DNA of 7,964 nt from an uncultured Pseudomonadota bacterium (GCA_937891875.1 CALATR010001051.1:1-7964), one strand, 5' to 3'; positions 1 through 5,713 are shown, counted from the stretch's first letter. A program made the numbers and translations. Notes: generated by a model not told the origin, from the sequence alone.

Positions 1-1
1 C

Positions 2-97
2 GCCGGCGCCGGCGGCTCCTACAACGGCGGCTCGAGCCAGAGCAACAGCGCGGGCGCACGGTCCGGGGACGGCCTGGTCACCATCGACCTGCTGTGA
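2..97 (+). CDS. C-terminal end of a glycine-rich protein (partial)
   Basis: Only the last 31 codons are inside the window; the gene enters from the left and ends in TGA at 95-97. The visible tail is rich in Gly, Ser and Asn (GAGGSYNGG, then SNSAGARSGDG) and ends in a short strand, GLVTIDLL. This pattern, a 'GGSYN' repeat followed by an 'N-AG...GDG-V-I' ending, resembles the C-terminus of the Gly-rich domain seen in secreted or surface proteins (the ALK-type Gly_rich family); that comparison is from memory. The rest of the protein, including any signal peptide, cannot be judged. It is convergent with the AlkB-like gene, with only 12 bases between the two stop codons and no clear hairpin terminator between them. 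Confidence 0.72.
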   Translation, partial: AGAGGSYNGGSSQSNSAGARSGDGLVTIDLL

Positions 98-109
98 GGG
101 CAGGTCGGC

Positions 110-733
110 TCACGGGTGCTCGGCCGTCGGTCCCGGACGCCAGCCCGGCGGCCCGAGCAGCTTGCGAAACGTGACGTTGATCCTCGGCTCCGTGACAGCC
201 GCCTGGGCCGGCACCCCGTGGTACCACGCCCGCTGGAAGCTGCCGCCCATGACCAGCAGGCTGCCGTGGGTGAGCACCAGGCGCTCGCGGCGCTTGGACT
301 TGTAGCGGCGCTTGGGCTGGGCGACGAAGCGGCGGGCGGCGCCCAGCGACAGGCTCGCGATCACCGGGTCCGGGCCCAGCTCGGGCTCGTCGTCGGCGTG
401 GGGGCCGATGCGGTCGTCGCCGTCGCGGTAGAGGTTGAGCATGACGTGGTCGAACTCGACCCCGGCCGCGGCGGACACCCGGTCGGTGAGCTCGGCCAGC
501 ACGGGATCGAGCGGCCGGGGCTGCAGCGTGAGCCCGGAGTAGCGGTAGGCCTGCGGTCCCGCCCAGGCCATCAGCCGCTGCTGCAGGACCTCCTTGCCGA
601 ACACGACGATCGGGAGCTGGGCCCAGTCGTCTCGGGCGAGCAGGGTGGCGAGCAGCCGATCCGCCTCGTCCGGGGCGAGCCACTCGGCGTCGAAGTCGAG
701 CCAGGCGCCGAACTTGAGGACCTGGCGCTGCAT
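110..733 (-). CDS. alkB: AlkB-type 2-oxoglutarate/Fe(II)-dependent dioxygenase
   Basis: A 207-residue protein of the AlkB family. Members use Fe(II), 2-oxoglutarate and O2 to remove alkyl groups from nucleic acid bases by oxidation, acting in the cytoplasm on DNA and in some cases RNA. The fold's key residues are visible: the iron-binding H112 and D114 in GPHADDEPELG, H172 in WYHGVP, and the 2-oxoglutarate-binding R184 with R190 in PRINVTFRKL. VMLNLYRDGDD before the HxD motif and VIASLSLGAARRF after it are also typical. The length fits the short, ALKBH2/3-like bacterial members. The ATG at 733-731 overlaps the TGA of the dihydrouridine synthase gene by one base (TGATG on the coding strand), so translation is probably coupled. 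The open frame continues upstream through dus, but only as a shadow of that gene. Family assignment is firm; the substrate (DNA or RNA) is not known. Confidence 0.93.
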   Translation of the reverse strand: MQRQVLKFGAWLDFDAEWLAPDEADRLLATLLARDDWAQLPIVVFGKEVLQQRLMAWAGPQAYRYSGLTLQPRPLDPVLAELTDRVSAAAGVEFDHVMLNLYRDGDDRIGPHADDEPELGPDPVIASLSLGAARRFVAQPKRRYKSKRRERLVLTHGSLLVMGGSFQRAWYHGVPAQAAVTEPRINVTFRKLLGPPGWRPGPTAEHP

Positions 734-1866
734 CAGCCCCAGCCGCCGGTGTCGATCCGACCGCCCAGCCGCTCGAGGCTGCCGTCGGCGAGCCGCGCGT
801 CGGCCAGCTCGCCCATGCGCCCGACCGCCTCGTCCGCGCTGTCCGCGTCCCACAGCAGCTGGGCGATCTCCTGGTGCAGGTCGTTGTTCCCGCTCGCCAG
901 GAGGCGCTCCAGGGTGGTCGTCGGCTCGGGCTTGGCGTCCCGGGTCTGCATGAGCGGGTGCTCCTGGCTGCGCGCGTGCCACTCCCCCTCGGGCAGGGGT
1001 CGATAGCGGGCGAAGAAGCCGAAGTGCCAGGGAAGGAAGTACATCGCGCGCCGGTGGCCCAGCTCGTCGTCGCCGAAGTGCTCGCGGAAGTAGCCGGCGA
1101 GGCGGTGGTAGATGGCGATCCGCTCCGCCGGGCCCAGGCAGAGCTCGCGTCCCTCGCGGATCTCCTGGAAGATCCAGGGCTTGATCAGCGGACCGCGCCC
1201 GAGCATCAGCCCGTGGGCGCCGCTGTCGGCCAGCCGGTCGCGCGCCTCGTACCAGGTGAGCACGTCGCCGTTGCCGATGACCGTGAGGTTGCGATCGGCG
1301 ACCAGCCGGCCCACCGCCTCCCAGTCCGCCGCCTTGCTGTAGCGCTGCTCCCGACTGCGCCCGTGCAGGATCACCGCGCTCACGCCGATGCGCTCCAGGT
1401 CCTCGGCGACCCCATCGCTCTTGACCTTGCCCTTGCGGAAGCCCAGGCGGAGCTTCGCCGTCACCGGCACGTCCACCGCCTCGACCATGGCCGCCACGAT
1501 GTCGACCAGCGTGCGGGTCCGGTCCATCAGCCGGGCGCCCATGCCGCGCTTGACGGTGTCGTCGATGGGACAGCCGCAGTTCAGGTCCACCCACTTCGCC
1601 CCGTGCTCGACCGCGAGGATCGCCGCGTCCCGGGCCAGCTCCGCCTTGTGGGTCGCCAGCTGCACCCCGAAGAAGGTCTCGCTCTCGTGGTGGCGGAGCA
1701 GGGCCAGCTCCCGGCCGCTGCCCTTGAGCAGCTTGTGGGCATAGGCCATCTCCGAGCAGGTTACCTTGGCTCCGAAGTCCGCGCACAACCTTCGGAATGG
1801 GAGATTTCCACCACGGGTGAGCGGGGCCAGGAGCACGTTGTCGGGGAAGGGCGGAGCGGGAGTCAT
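733..1866 (-). CDS. dus: tRNA-dihydrouridine synthase, DUS3-like
   Basis: A 377-residue flavoenzyme that reduces specific uridines in tRNA to dihydrouridine using FMN and NADPH. The TIM-barrel landmarks occur in order: LLAPLTRGGNLPFRRLC (about 12-28), the FGVQL strand (66-70), the catalytic cysteine C99 in NCGCPIDDTV, K138 in TAKLRLGF, H168 in LHGRSREQRY and the phosphate-binding GNGDVL (198-203). An alpha-helical C-terminal domain follows. Several signatures (NLPFRRLC, VTCSEMA, HGRSREQRYSKAADW, LLIKPW-like LIKPWIFQEI) read more like eukaryotic DUS3 than E. coli DusA, DusB or DusC; this comparison is from memory. The ATG at 1866 is chosen because conserved sequence begins right after it and GAGG lies 4 bases upstream; the in-frame ATG at 2052 would add 62 low-complexity residues overlapping the small + strand gene. 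It is the first gene of a two-gene unit with the AlkB-like gene. Confidence 0.93.
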   Translation of the reverse strand: MTPAPPFPDNVLLAPLTRGGNLPFRRLCADFGAKVTCSEMAYAHKLLKGSGRELALLRHHESETFFGVQLATHKAELARDAAILAVEHGAKWVDLNCGCPIDDTVKRGMGARLMDRTRTLVDIVAAMVEAVDVPVTAKLRLGFRKGKVKSDGVAEDLERIGVSAVILHGRSREQRYSKAADWEAVGRLVADRNLTVIGNGDVLTWYEARDRLADSGAHGLMLGRGPLIKPWIFQEIREGRELCLGPAERIAIYHRLAGYFREHFGDDELGHRRAMYFLPWHFGFFARYRPLPEGEWHARSQEHPLMQTRDAKPEPTTTLERLLASGNNDLHQEIAQLLWDADSADEAVGRMGELADARLADGSLERLGGRIDTGGWG

Positions 1867-1948
1867 GGAGCCTCGGGGAAGGTCCGCCGGTGACCCGGCG
1901 CGGCGTCGGCGGCAAGTCGCGGCTGGATTTCCCTGGATCCGATTCCGG

Positions 1949-1974
1949 GATGCGTTACGATGCGTCACGTAATC
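1949..1974. promoter_or_regulatory. Candidate operator/promoter in the divergent gap
   Basis: The 130-base gap between dus (-) and the small membrane gene (+) is more AT-rich than its surroundings. It holds two exactly adjacent copies of GATGCGTYAC (1949-1958 and 1959-1968). Overlapping them is an inverted repeat, TTACG-N8-CGTAA (1955-1972), that pairs at 6 of 9 symmetric positions. TACGAT at 1956-1961 resembles a -10 box for the + strand, but no convincing -35 hexamer lies 16-18 bases upstream. A palindrome of this size between divergent genes, with a TetR gene nearby, is compatible with a repressor site. Function is inferred only from symmetry and position. Confidence 0.35.
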
Positions 1975-1984
1975 AAACACACCC

Positions 1985-1991
1985 AGGGAGG
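1985..1991 (+). promoter_or_regulatory. Strong ribosome binding site of the 61-residue gene
   Basis: AGGGAGG lies 5 bases before the ATG at 1997. It is the main evidence, with the hydrophobic sequence, that this short reading frame is a real gene. Confidence 0.7.
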
Positions 1992-1996
1992 CAGCC

Positions 1997-2182
1997 ATGG
2001 ACCTGCTGCTCATCGTGCTCGGCGTCTTCGGCCTCGTTCCCATCGCGGCCATGGGCTTCTTCTACACCGTCATCCCGCTGCTCCTGGTGGGCCTGCAGGT
2101 GCTCGGCGTCGCCGCGGCCCTGACCGAGCGCGAGGCCCCGGCCACGGCGGCCCCGGACCGGCAGCTCGACCGGGCAGCATGA
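1997..2182 (+). CDS. Small membrane protein, 61 residues, function unknown
   Basis: I do not recognise this protein. Residues 3-42 are almost entirely hydrophobic (starting DLLLIVLGVFGLVPIAAMG), enough for two short membrane segments broken near P15 or around F21-V25, or for one long one. The tail from about residue 43 is polar and charged (TEREAPATAAPDRQLDRAA) and probably lies in the cytoplasm or periplasm. A near-consensus Shine-Dalgarno sequence 5 bases before the ATG and a plausible stop support expression. The gene is divergent from dus and is followed 61 bases later by the TetR-family gene in the same direction, so it could be a target of that repressor or part of its transcript. There are no cysteines or recognisable motifs. 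Confidence is good that it is translated; nothing supports a function. Confidence 0.68.
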   Translation: MDLLLIVLGVFGLVPIAAMGFFYTVIPLLLVGLQVLGVAAALTEREAPATAAPDRQLDRAA

Positions 2183-2183
2183 C

Positions 2184-2198
2184 CGGGGTCAGACCCCG
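2184..2198. promoter_or_regulatory. 15-bp perfect palindrome upstream of the TetR gene
   Basis: CGGGGTC-A-GACCCCG is a perfect 7-1-7 inverted repeat that starts 2 bases after the stop of the small membrane gene and ends 45 bases before the TetR start codon. A second half copy, GGGGTTAGAC, sits at 2200-2209, exactly 15 bases after GGGGTCAGAC (2185-2194). Size and position fit an autoregulatory operator for the TetR protein. As RNA it could only form a 5-bp stem with a 5-base loop and has no following T-run, so it is a poor terminator. Cores of the GGGGTCAGACCCC type also occur as dispersed REP-like repeats in proteobacteria (from memory), so this may instead be a repeat copy. Confidence 0.4.
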
Positions 2199-2243
2199 AG
2201 GGGTTAGACGTCGCGGGCCGCCCCTGACCGAGTGAACCGCCCC

Positions 2244-2873
2244 ATGTCCGAGCCCGGCCGCCCGCGCGATCCCGACGTCGACGACCGCATCCTCGCGGCC
2301 GCACGCCAGATCCTCGACGCCGAGGGAGCCGCCGCACTCTCGGTGGCCCGGGTCGCCCGCGATGCAGGCGTCGGACGCCCGACCGTCTACCGTCGCTACC
2401 AGGACGCCGGCGATCTGCTCCGCGGCGTGCTCTTCGCCGAGCTCGACGCCATCCTCGCCGCCAACCGCGACACCATCGCCGCCATGCAGCCCGAGGGTCC
2501 GGTCATCGCGGACCTGCTCTTCATGGCCACGCCTTCCTTCCGGTTCTACGCCAGCAATCCCGAGCGTTCGAAGGCCCTGCTCACCGCCGCGATCCTCGCC
2601 GAGCCCCACTGGCAGAAGCGCTGGGACACCCTGAACGCCGAGATCGCCGGCATCGCCGTGCGCGTGCTCCAGGCCGGCATCCAGCGCGGCGAGCTGCCCC
2701 CCGACACCGACGTCTTCCTGTGCGTGCAGGGCTACCTCATGCTCTTCATGGCGACGCTGATCGCCGGACTCGCCGGCGGCTACGGCCCCGACCCGGACAC
2801 CTGGACCGCCGGCCTCGGTCGCCTGCTCGAACAGCACTTCGAAGGGCTCTTCCTGCGAGCACGTGGGTGCTGA
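2244..2873 (+). CDS. TetR/AcrR-family transcriptional repressor
   Basis: A 209-residue one-component regulator, close to the usual 190-220 residues. The N-terminal DNA-binding domain is clear: DDRILAAARQILDAEG (helix 1), then the helix-turn-helix at about 34-53, with VARVARDAGVGRPTVYRRY, and the usual helix leading into the ligand domain (GDLLRGVLFAEL). The C-terminal helices (about 75-205) are the variable ligand-binding and dimerisation part, so the inducer cannot be read from sequence. The ATG at 2244 is preferred over the in-frame GTG at 2232: a weak GAGTGA lies 8 bases before the ATG, while nothing resembling a Shine-Dalgarno precedes the GTG. The end overlaps the RluE start by 7 bases. 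The palindromes at 2184-2198 and 1955-1972 are candidate binding sites. Likely targets are the gene itself, the small membrane gene or the downstream operon; this is inference. Confidence 0.92.
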   Translation: MSEPGRPRDPDVDDRILAAARQILDAEGAAALSVARVARDAGVGRPTVYRRYQDAGDLLRGVLFAELDAILAANRDTIAAMQPEGPVIADLLFMATPSFRFYASNPERSKALLTAAILAEPHWQKRWDTLNAEIAGIAVRVLQAGIQRGELPPDTDVFLCVQGYLMLFMATLIAGLAGGYGPDPDTWTAGLGRLLEQHFEGLFLRARGC

Positions 2874-3403
2874 TCGCCCTGAACAAGCCCTACGGGGTGC
2901 TGTGCCAGTTCACCGACCCCGACGGCCGCCCCACCCTGGCCGATCACGTCGACGTGCCCGGGGTCTACCCCTGCGGACGCCTCGACACGGACTCCGAGGG
3001 CCTGCTCCTGCTCACCGACGACGGCGCCCTGCAGCACCGGCTCTCCCACCCGAAGTTCGGCAAGCACAAGACCTACCTCGTCCAGGTGGAGCGGATCCCC
3101 GACGAGGCCGCCCTGGACGCCCTGCGCCGCGGCGTCGAGATCAAGGGCCGCCGCACCCGCCCGGCGAAGGTTCGCCGCATCGACCCGCCCGACCTCTGGG
3201 AGCGGGATCCGCCGGTGCGCTTCCGCAAGTCCGTCCCCGACTGCTGGCTGGAGCTCAGCATCTCGGAGGGAATGAACCGTCAGATCCGGCGCATGACCGC
3301 GAAGGTCGGACACCCGACCCTGCGACTGGTCCGCGTCGCCATCGATCGGTACACCCTGGGCGATCTGGCGCCCGGGGCGTGGCGGCGGATCGAACGACCC
3401 TGA
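2867..3403 (+). CDS. rluE: 23S rRNA pseudouridine synthase RluE
   Basis: A 178-residue pseudouridine synthase of the RsuA/RluB/E/F group. In E. coli RluE isomerises one uridine (U2457) in the peptidyl-transferase region of 23S rRNA. The protein matches RluE along its whole length: ALNKPYGVLCQFTD at the start, the catalytic aspartate D40 in CGRLDTDSEGLLLLT, KTYLVQVE, the RluE-like WERDPPVRFRKSVPDCWLEL, and GMNRQIRRMTAKVGHPTLRL near the end. There is no N-terminal S4 domain, as in E. coli RluE. The start is placed at GTG 2867, four codons before ALNKPYG, overlapping the end of the TetR gene by 7 bases; no clear Shine-Dalgarno is seen, so it is probably translated by coupling. The overlap makes co-transcription with the repressor likely. 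The exact start is the uncertain part. Confidence 0.93.
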   Translation: MLIALNKPYGVLCQFTDPDGRPTLADHVDVPGVYPCGRLDTDSEGLLLLTDDGALQHRLSHPKFGKHKTYLVQVERIPDEAALDALRRGVEIKGRRTRPAKVRRIDPPDLWERDPPVRFRKSVPDCWLELSISEGMNRQIRRMTAKVGHPTLRLVRVAIDRYTLGDLAPGAWRRIERP

Positions 3404-3418
3404 CGCGCAGGACGGGAT

Positions 3419-3423
3419 GGAGG
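3419..3423 (+). promoter_or_regulatory. Ribosome binding site deciding the GTG start at 3430
   Basis: GGAGG (within GATGGAGG) lies 6 bases before GTG 3430. It selects this start over the far upstream extension of the same frame, which would run back through rluE. The residues that follow read as a signal peptide, in agreement. Confidence 0.65.
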
Positions 3424-3429
3424 CCCCCC

Positions 3430-4533
3430 GTGCACCGCGTCACCCTGCCCCTGCTCCTCGGACTCACCGCCTCGGCCCTCGCCGACGACACTGCGCCCCC
3501 CACCCCGGAGGCGCACGTCTTCCTGGACTTCTCCTGCCTGGACTGCGCGGACGCGTGGGAGCAGGACGCCGCCGAGCTCCTCCGCCAGGGGGTCCCGGTC
3601 ACGCCCCACGCCTTCCCCCTGGCAGGCGCGTGCAACGCCGAGCTCCCCGCAGAGGAGGACGCCCCCGCCTCGGCCCACTGCGAGCTGGCCCGCGCATTCG
3701 CCTGCGTCCGCAACGAGGGAGATCCCAGCGCGTTCGTCGGCATGGTGCTGCAGCAGCCCCTGTGGCTCCGCCAGGACCTGGGTCGGGACGGCGTCGCCGA
3801 GCTGGCCGAGCCGCTGGGCTTCGACCGCGACGAGCTGGCTGCGTGCATGGCTGCGCCCGAGACCCAGGCCGCCATCGACCGCGACGTGGAGCTGGCCGCT
3901 CGCCTCGGCATCACCCGCGCCCCCGCCTGGTCCCTGGACCTGGGCGGCGAGTCCGTGCGGATCGGCCGCACCGGCGCGGTCGTCGGGGACGTGGCGGCCC
4001 TGCGCTCCGGCACCGCGCCAGACGAGCTCTACGTCGGCGAGGAGCTCCTGCCCGAAGGCGGGCGCACCGGCGATCTGGTCGTCCTGACCCGCGACGCCAG
4101 GAAGGGCCGGAAGCTCCGGTCCAAGCACGTCTCTCGAATCCACGCGCCCGAACCGTTCGTCGTGCCACAGCACCTGCATGGCCTCCCGGAGGGCTGCCGC
4201 CCCCGCGCCGATCTTCCCGCCGGCGCCCCCCTGCGCAGCGACCTGCTCGACTGCCGGCCCGACGCCGCGGTCCTGGCGCTGCCGACCGAGCCAGGAGTCG
4301 AGTCCCTGGGTGGCCCCTACACCATCTTCGTGGTCGCCGCGTCCGACCTCGAGCCCGGCCACGTGCTCACCGAAGCCGACCTGCGCTTCCTCGAAGCCCC
4401 TCGCGCCGACGGCATGGCCGCCCTCGGCTGTGATGCCGACACCTGCGAGCTGGACCTCGCAGCGCCGGTCGGCCGGACCGTCACCCAGCCGATCCGTGCG
4501 CACGAACCCCTTCGCAAGGGCAGCCTGCGTTAG
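3430..4533 (+). CDS. Exported DsbA-like thioredoxin fused to two SAF-like domains (copy 1)
   Basis: A 367-residue protein with a GTG start. Residues 1-18 (MHRVTLPLLLGLTASALA) read as a signal peptide cut before DD, so it should act in the periplasm or outside. Residues about 27-195 form a DsbA-like thioredoxin domain: C36-L-D-C39 in FLDFSCLDCADAW, a long helical insertion with C68, C84, C92 and C139, and the cis-proline P165 in RAPAW, 129 residues after the first catalytic cysteine, as in DsbA. Residues about 214-275 are a weakly conserved SAF-like unit (DLVVLTRDARKGRKL ... ADLPAGAPLRSDLL) and 297-367 a clearer one (IFVVAASDLEPGHVLTEADL ... VGRTVTQPI). SAF domains occur in CpaB/RcpC and FlgA, periplasmic factors for pili and flagella. 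It follows rluE by 26 bases and precedes its paralogue by 22, so all are probably one operon. Redox activity is likely; partner and pathway are unknown. Confidence 0.85.
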   Translation: MHRVTLPLLLGLTASALADDTAPPTPEAHVFLDFSCLDCADAWEQDAAELLRQGVPVTPHAFPLAGACNAELPAEEDAPASAHCELARAFACVRNEGDPSAFVGMVLQQPLWLRQDLGRDGVAELAEPLGFDRDELAACMAAPETQAAIDRDVELAARLGITRAPAWSLDLGGESVRIGRTGAVVGDVAALRSGTAPDELYVGEELLPEGGRTGDLVVLTRDARKGRKLRSKHVSRIHAPEPFVVPQHLHGLPEGCRPRADLPAGAPLRSDLLDCRPDAAVLALPTEPGVESLGGPYTIFVVAASDLEPGHVLTEADLRFLEAPRADGMAALGCDADTCELDLAAPVGRTVTQPIRAHEPLRKGSLR

Positions 4534-4555
4534 TGCCCCATCGACTGGAGGGACC

Positions 4556-5713
4556 ATGACACGCTGGACCACGCTGCTGCTCCTGGCAGGCTCCGCCCAC
4601 GCCGCCGAGCCCGCGGACGCCGCCCCCGATCCCGCCGATGTGCACGTCGTCGTCTACATGGACTACCTCTGCAGCCACTGTGAGCGCGCCTGGCACGAGT
4701 CCGTGCCCAAGCTCCGCGAGCGCGGGGTCGATGTGGAGCTGCGGCTGTTCCCGCTCGCATCCGACTGCAACCCGGCCATGCCTCCCGGCTACGACAAGCC
4801 GGTCAACTGCATGCTGTCCCGCGCTGCCATGTGCGTCGACGGCAAGCTCGACACCTACAGCGACTTCGTCTTCGCGATCCCGCTGGAGCAGCGCGCCACG
4901 CTGACGGACGGCCAGGTGATCGACATCGCGGTCGACGTGCGCCTGGACCGGAACGCCGTCGTGGCGTGCCTGATGGACAAGACACCGCTGCCCCCGCTCT
5001 TCGAGCAGGCGATCCGGGCCGAGAAGGCCGGCGTCCGCGGCACGCCCAGCTGGTTCCTGCGCGAGGGCGAGGACGAGCTGATCCCGATCGGCCAGCGCGG
5101 GCCCGTGTTGAAGGACGTCGACGCCATCCTCGCCGGCGCGGATCCCCGGACCCTCGACCAGAGCCTCTCCGGGAGCCTGGAGCGCGCGTACGCCAGCGCC
5201 GAGGCCGCGACCCGGGAGAAGGCGGAGCCGCAGCCGCGCCTGGCCCAGATCGCCGTGGTCGCCAGGACCGACCTGCCGGCGTCCCACCGCATCACAGCAG
5301 ACGATGTGCGCAAGATCCGCATCTCTCCCTCGTTCTGGCTCGACGAGATGCTGCGGGAGGTCCGGGTGGGACAGAAGACCACCGCCCGGATCTACGCCGG
5401 CGAGCCCCTCCGCAAGGAGCAGCTGACCGAGCCCAAGGGCAAGCGGATCCTGGGCCTCGAGGCGCCTCCGATCCCCGCCTACCCGACCGCCGAGCGCAAG
5501 GACATGCTCCTCGTCGCCAGTCAGCCACTGCCCGCCGGTCACGTCATCACCGAGAGCGACCTCTTCCTGGTCGAGGTCCCCGCCACCACCGGCCCCGCCT
5601 GGCTCGGCTGCAAGCCCGGCACCTGCTTCCGCAACTACGAGGAGGTGGTCGGCCGCACCGTGGCGGAGGACATCCTGGACAACGCGGCGATCCGGCGGGA
5701 GAAGCTGAAGTAG
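4556..5713 (+). CDS. Exported DsbA-like thioredoxin fused to two SAF-like domains (copy 2)
   Basis: A 385-residue paralogue of the preceding protein with the same domain order. Residues 1-16 (MTRWTTLLLLAGSAHA) are a signal peptide with an A-H-A cleavage site. The DsbA-like domain (about 28-195) has C39-S-H-C42 in YMDYLCSHCERAW, cysteines C71, C85, C93 and C138 at places matching copy 1, and cis-proline P164 in GTPSWF. A charged linker rich in Ala, Glu and Lys (about 205-228) leads to SAF-like unit 1 (230-290: IAVVARTDLPASHRI ... YAGEPLRKEQL) and unit 2 (316-385: MLLVASQPLPAGHVI ... VVGRTVAEDI). Here both SAF units are well formed, unlike copy 1. GGAGGG lies 3 bases before the ATG. The two genes probably arose by tandem duplication and then diverged, since identity is only moderate by eye. 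Possible roles are disulfide formation or isomerisation in an envelope assembly process; the substrate is unknown. Confidence 0.87.
   Translation: MTRWTTLLLLAGSAHAAEPADAAPDPADVHVVVYMDYLCSHCERAWHESVPKLRERGVDVELRLFPLASDCNPAMPPGYDKPVNCMLSRAAMCVDGKLDTYSDFVFAIPLEQRATLTDGQVIDIAVDVRLDRNAVVACLMDKTPLPPLFEQAIRAEKAGVRGTPSWFLREGEDELIPIGQRGPVLKDVDAILAGADPRTLDQSLSGSLERAYASAEAATREKAEPQPRLAQIAVVARTDLPASHRITADDVRKIRISPSFWLDEMLREVRVGQKTTARIYAGEPLRKEQLTEPKGKRILGLEAPPIPAYPTAERKDMLLVASQPLPAGHVITESDLFLVEVPATTGPAWLGCKPGTCFRNYEEVVGRTVAEDILDNAAIRREKLK

Noticed and set aside
98..109. Possible terminator between the convergent Gly-rich and AlkB-like genes
   Set aside because: Only 12 bases separate the stops, and no hairpin or T-run is visible.
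874..1893. Long + strand frame of 339 codons opposite dus
   Set aside because: Composition and lack of any motif mark it as an antisense shadow of dus, whose conserved residues run through the whole stretch.
734..1915. Long - strand reading frame that would extend the AlkB-like protein to 601 residues
   Set aside because: The extension overlaps dus in another frame and is a low-complexity Arg/Gly/Ala/Pro sequence typical of shadows in GC-rich DNA; the AlkB homology begins right at the ATG at 733.
1971..1976. TTGATT on the - strand as a -35 box for dus
   Set aside because: At 16-18 bases spacing the candidate -10 is GCATCC or a neighbour of it, too far from TATAAT to support a promoter call.
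2232..2243. GTG at 2232 as the start of the TetR gene
   Set aside because: No ribosome site precedes it and the four extra residues (MNRP) add nothing conserved; the ATG at 2244 is more likely, though the GTG cannot be fully excluded.
3280..4572. Long - strand frame of 430 codons opposite the first thioredoxin-SAF gene
   Set aside because: The opposite strand encodes a signal peptide, CxxC and SAF motifs with a ribosome site; this frame shows no recognisable domain.
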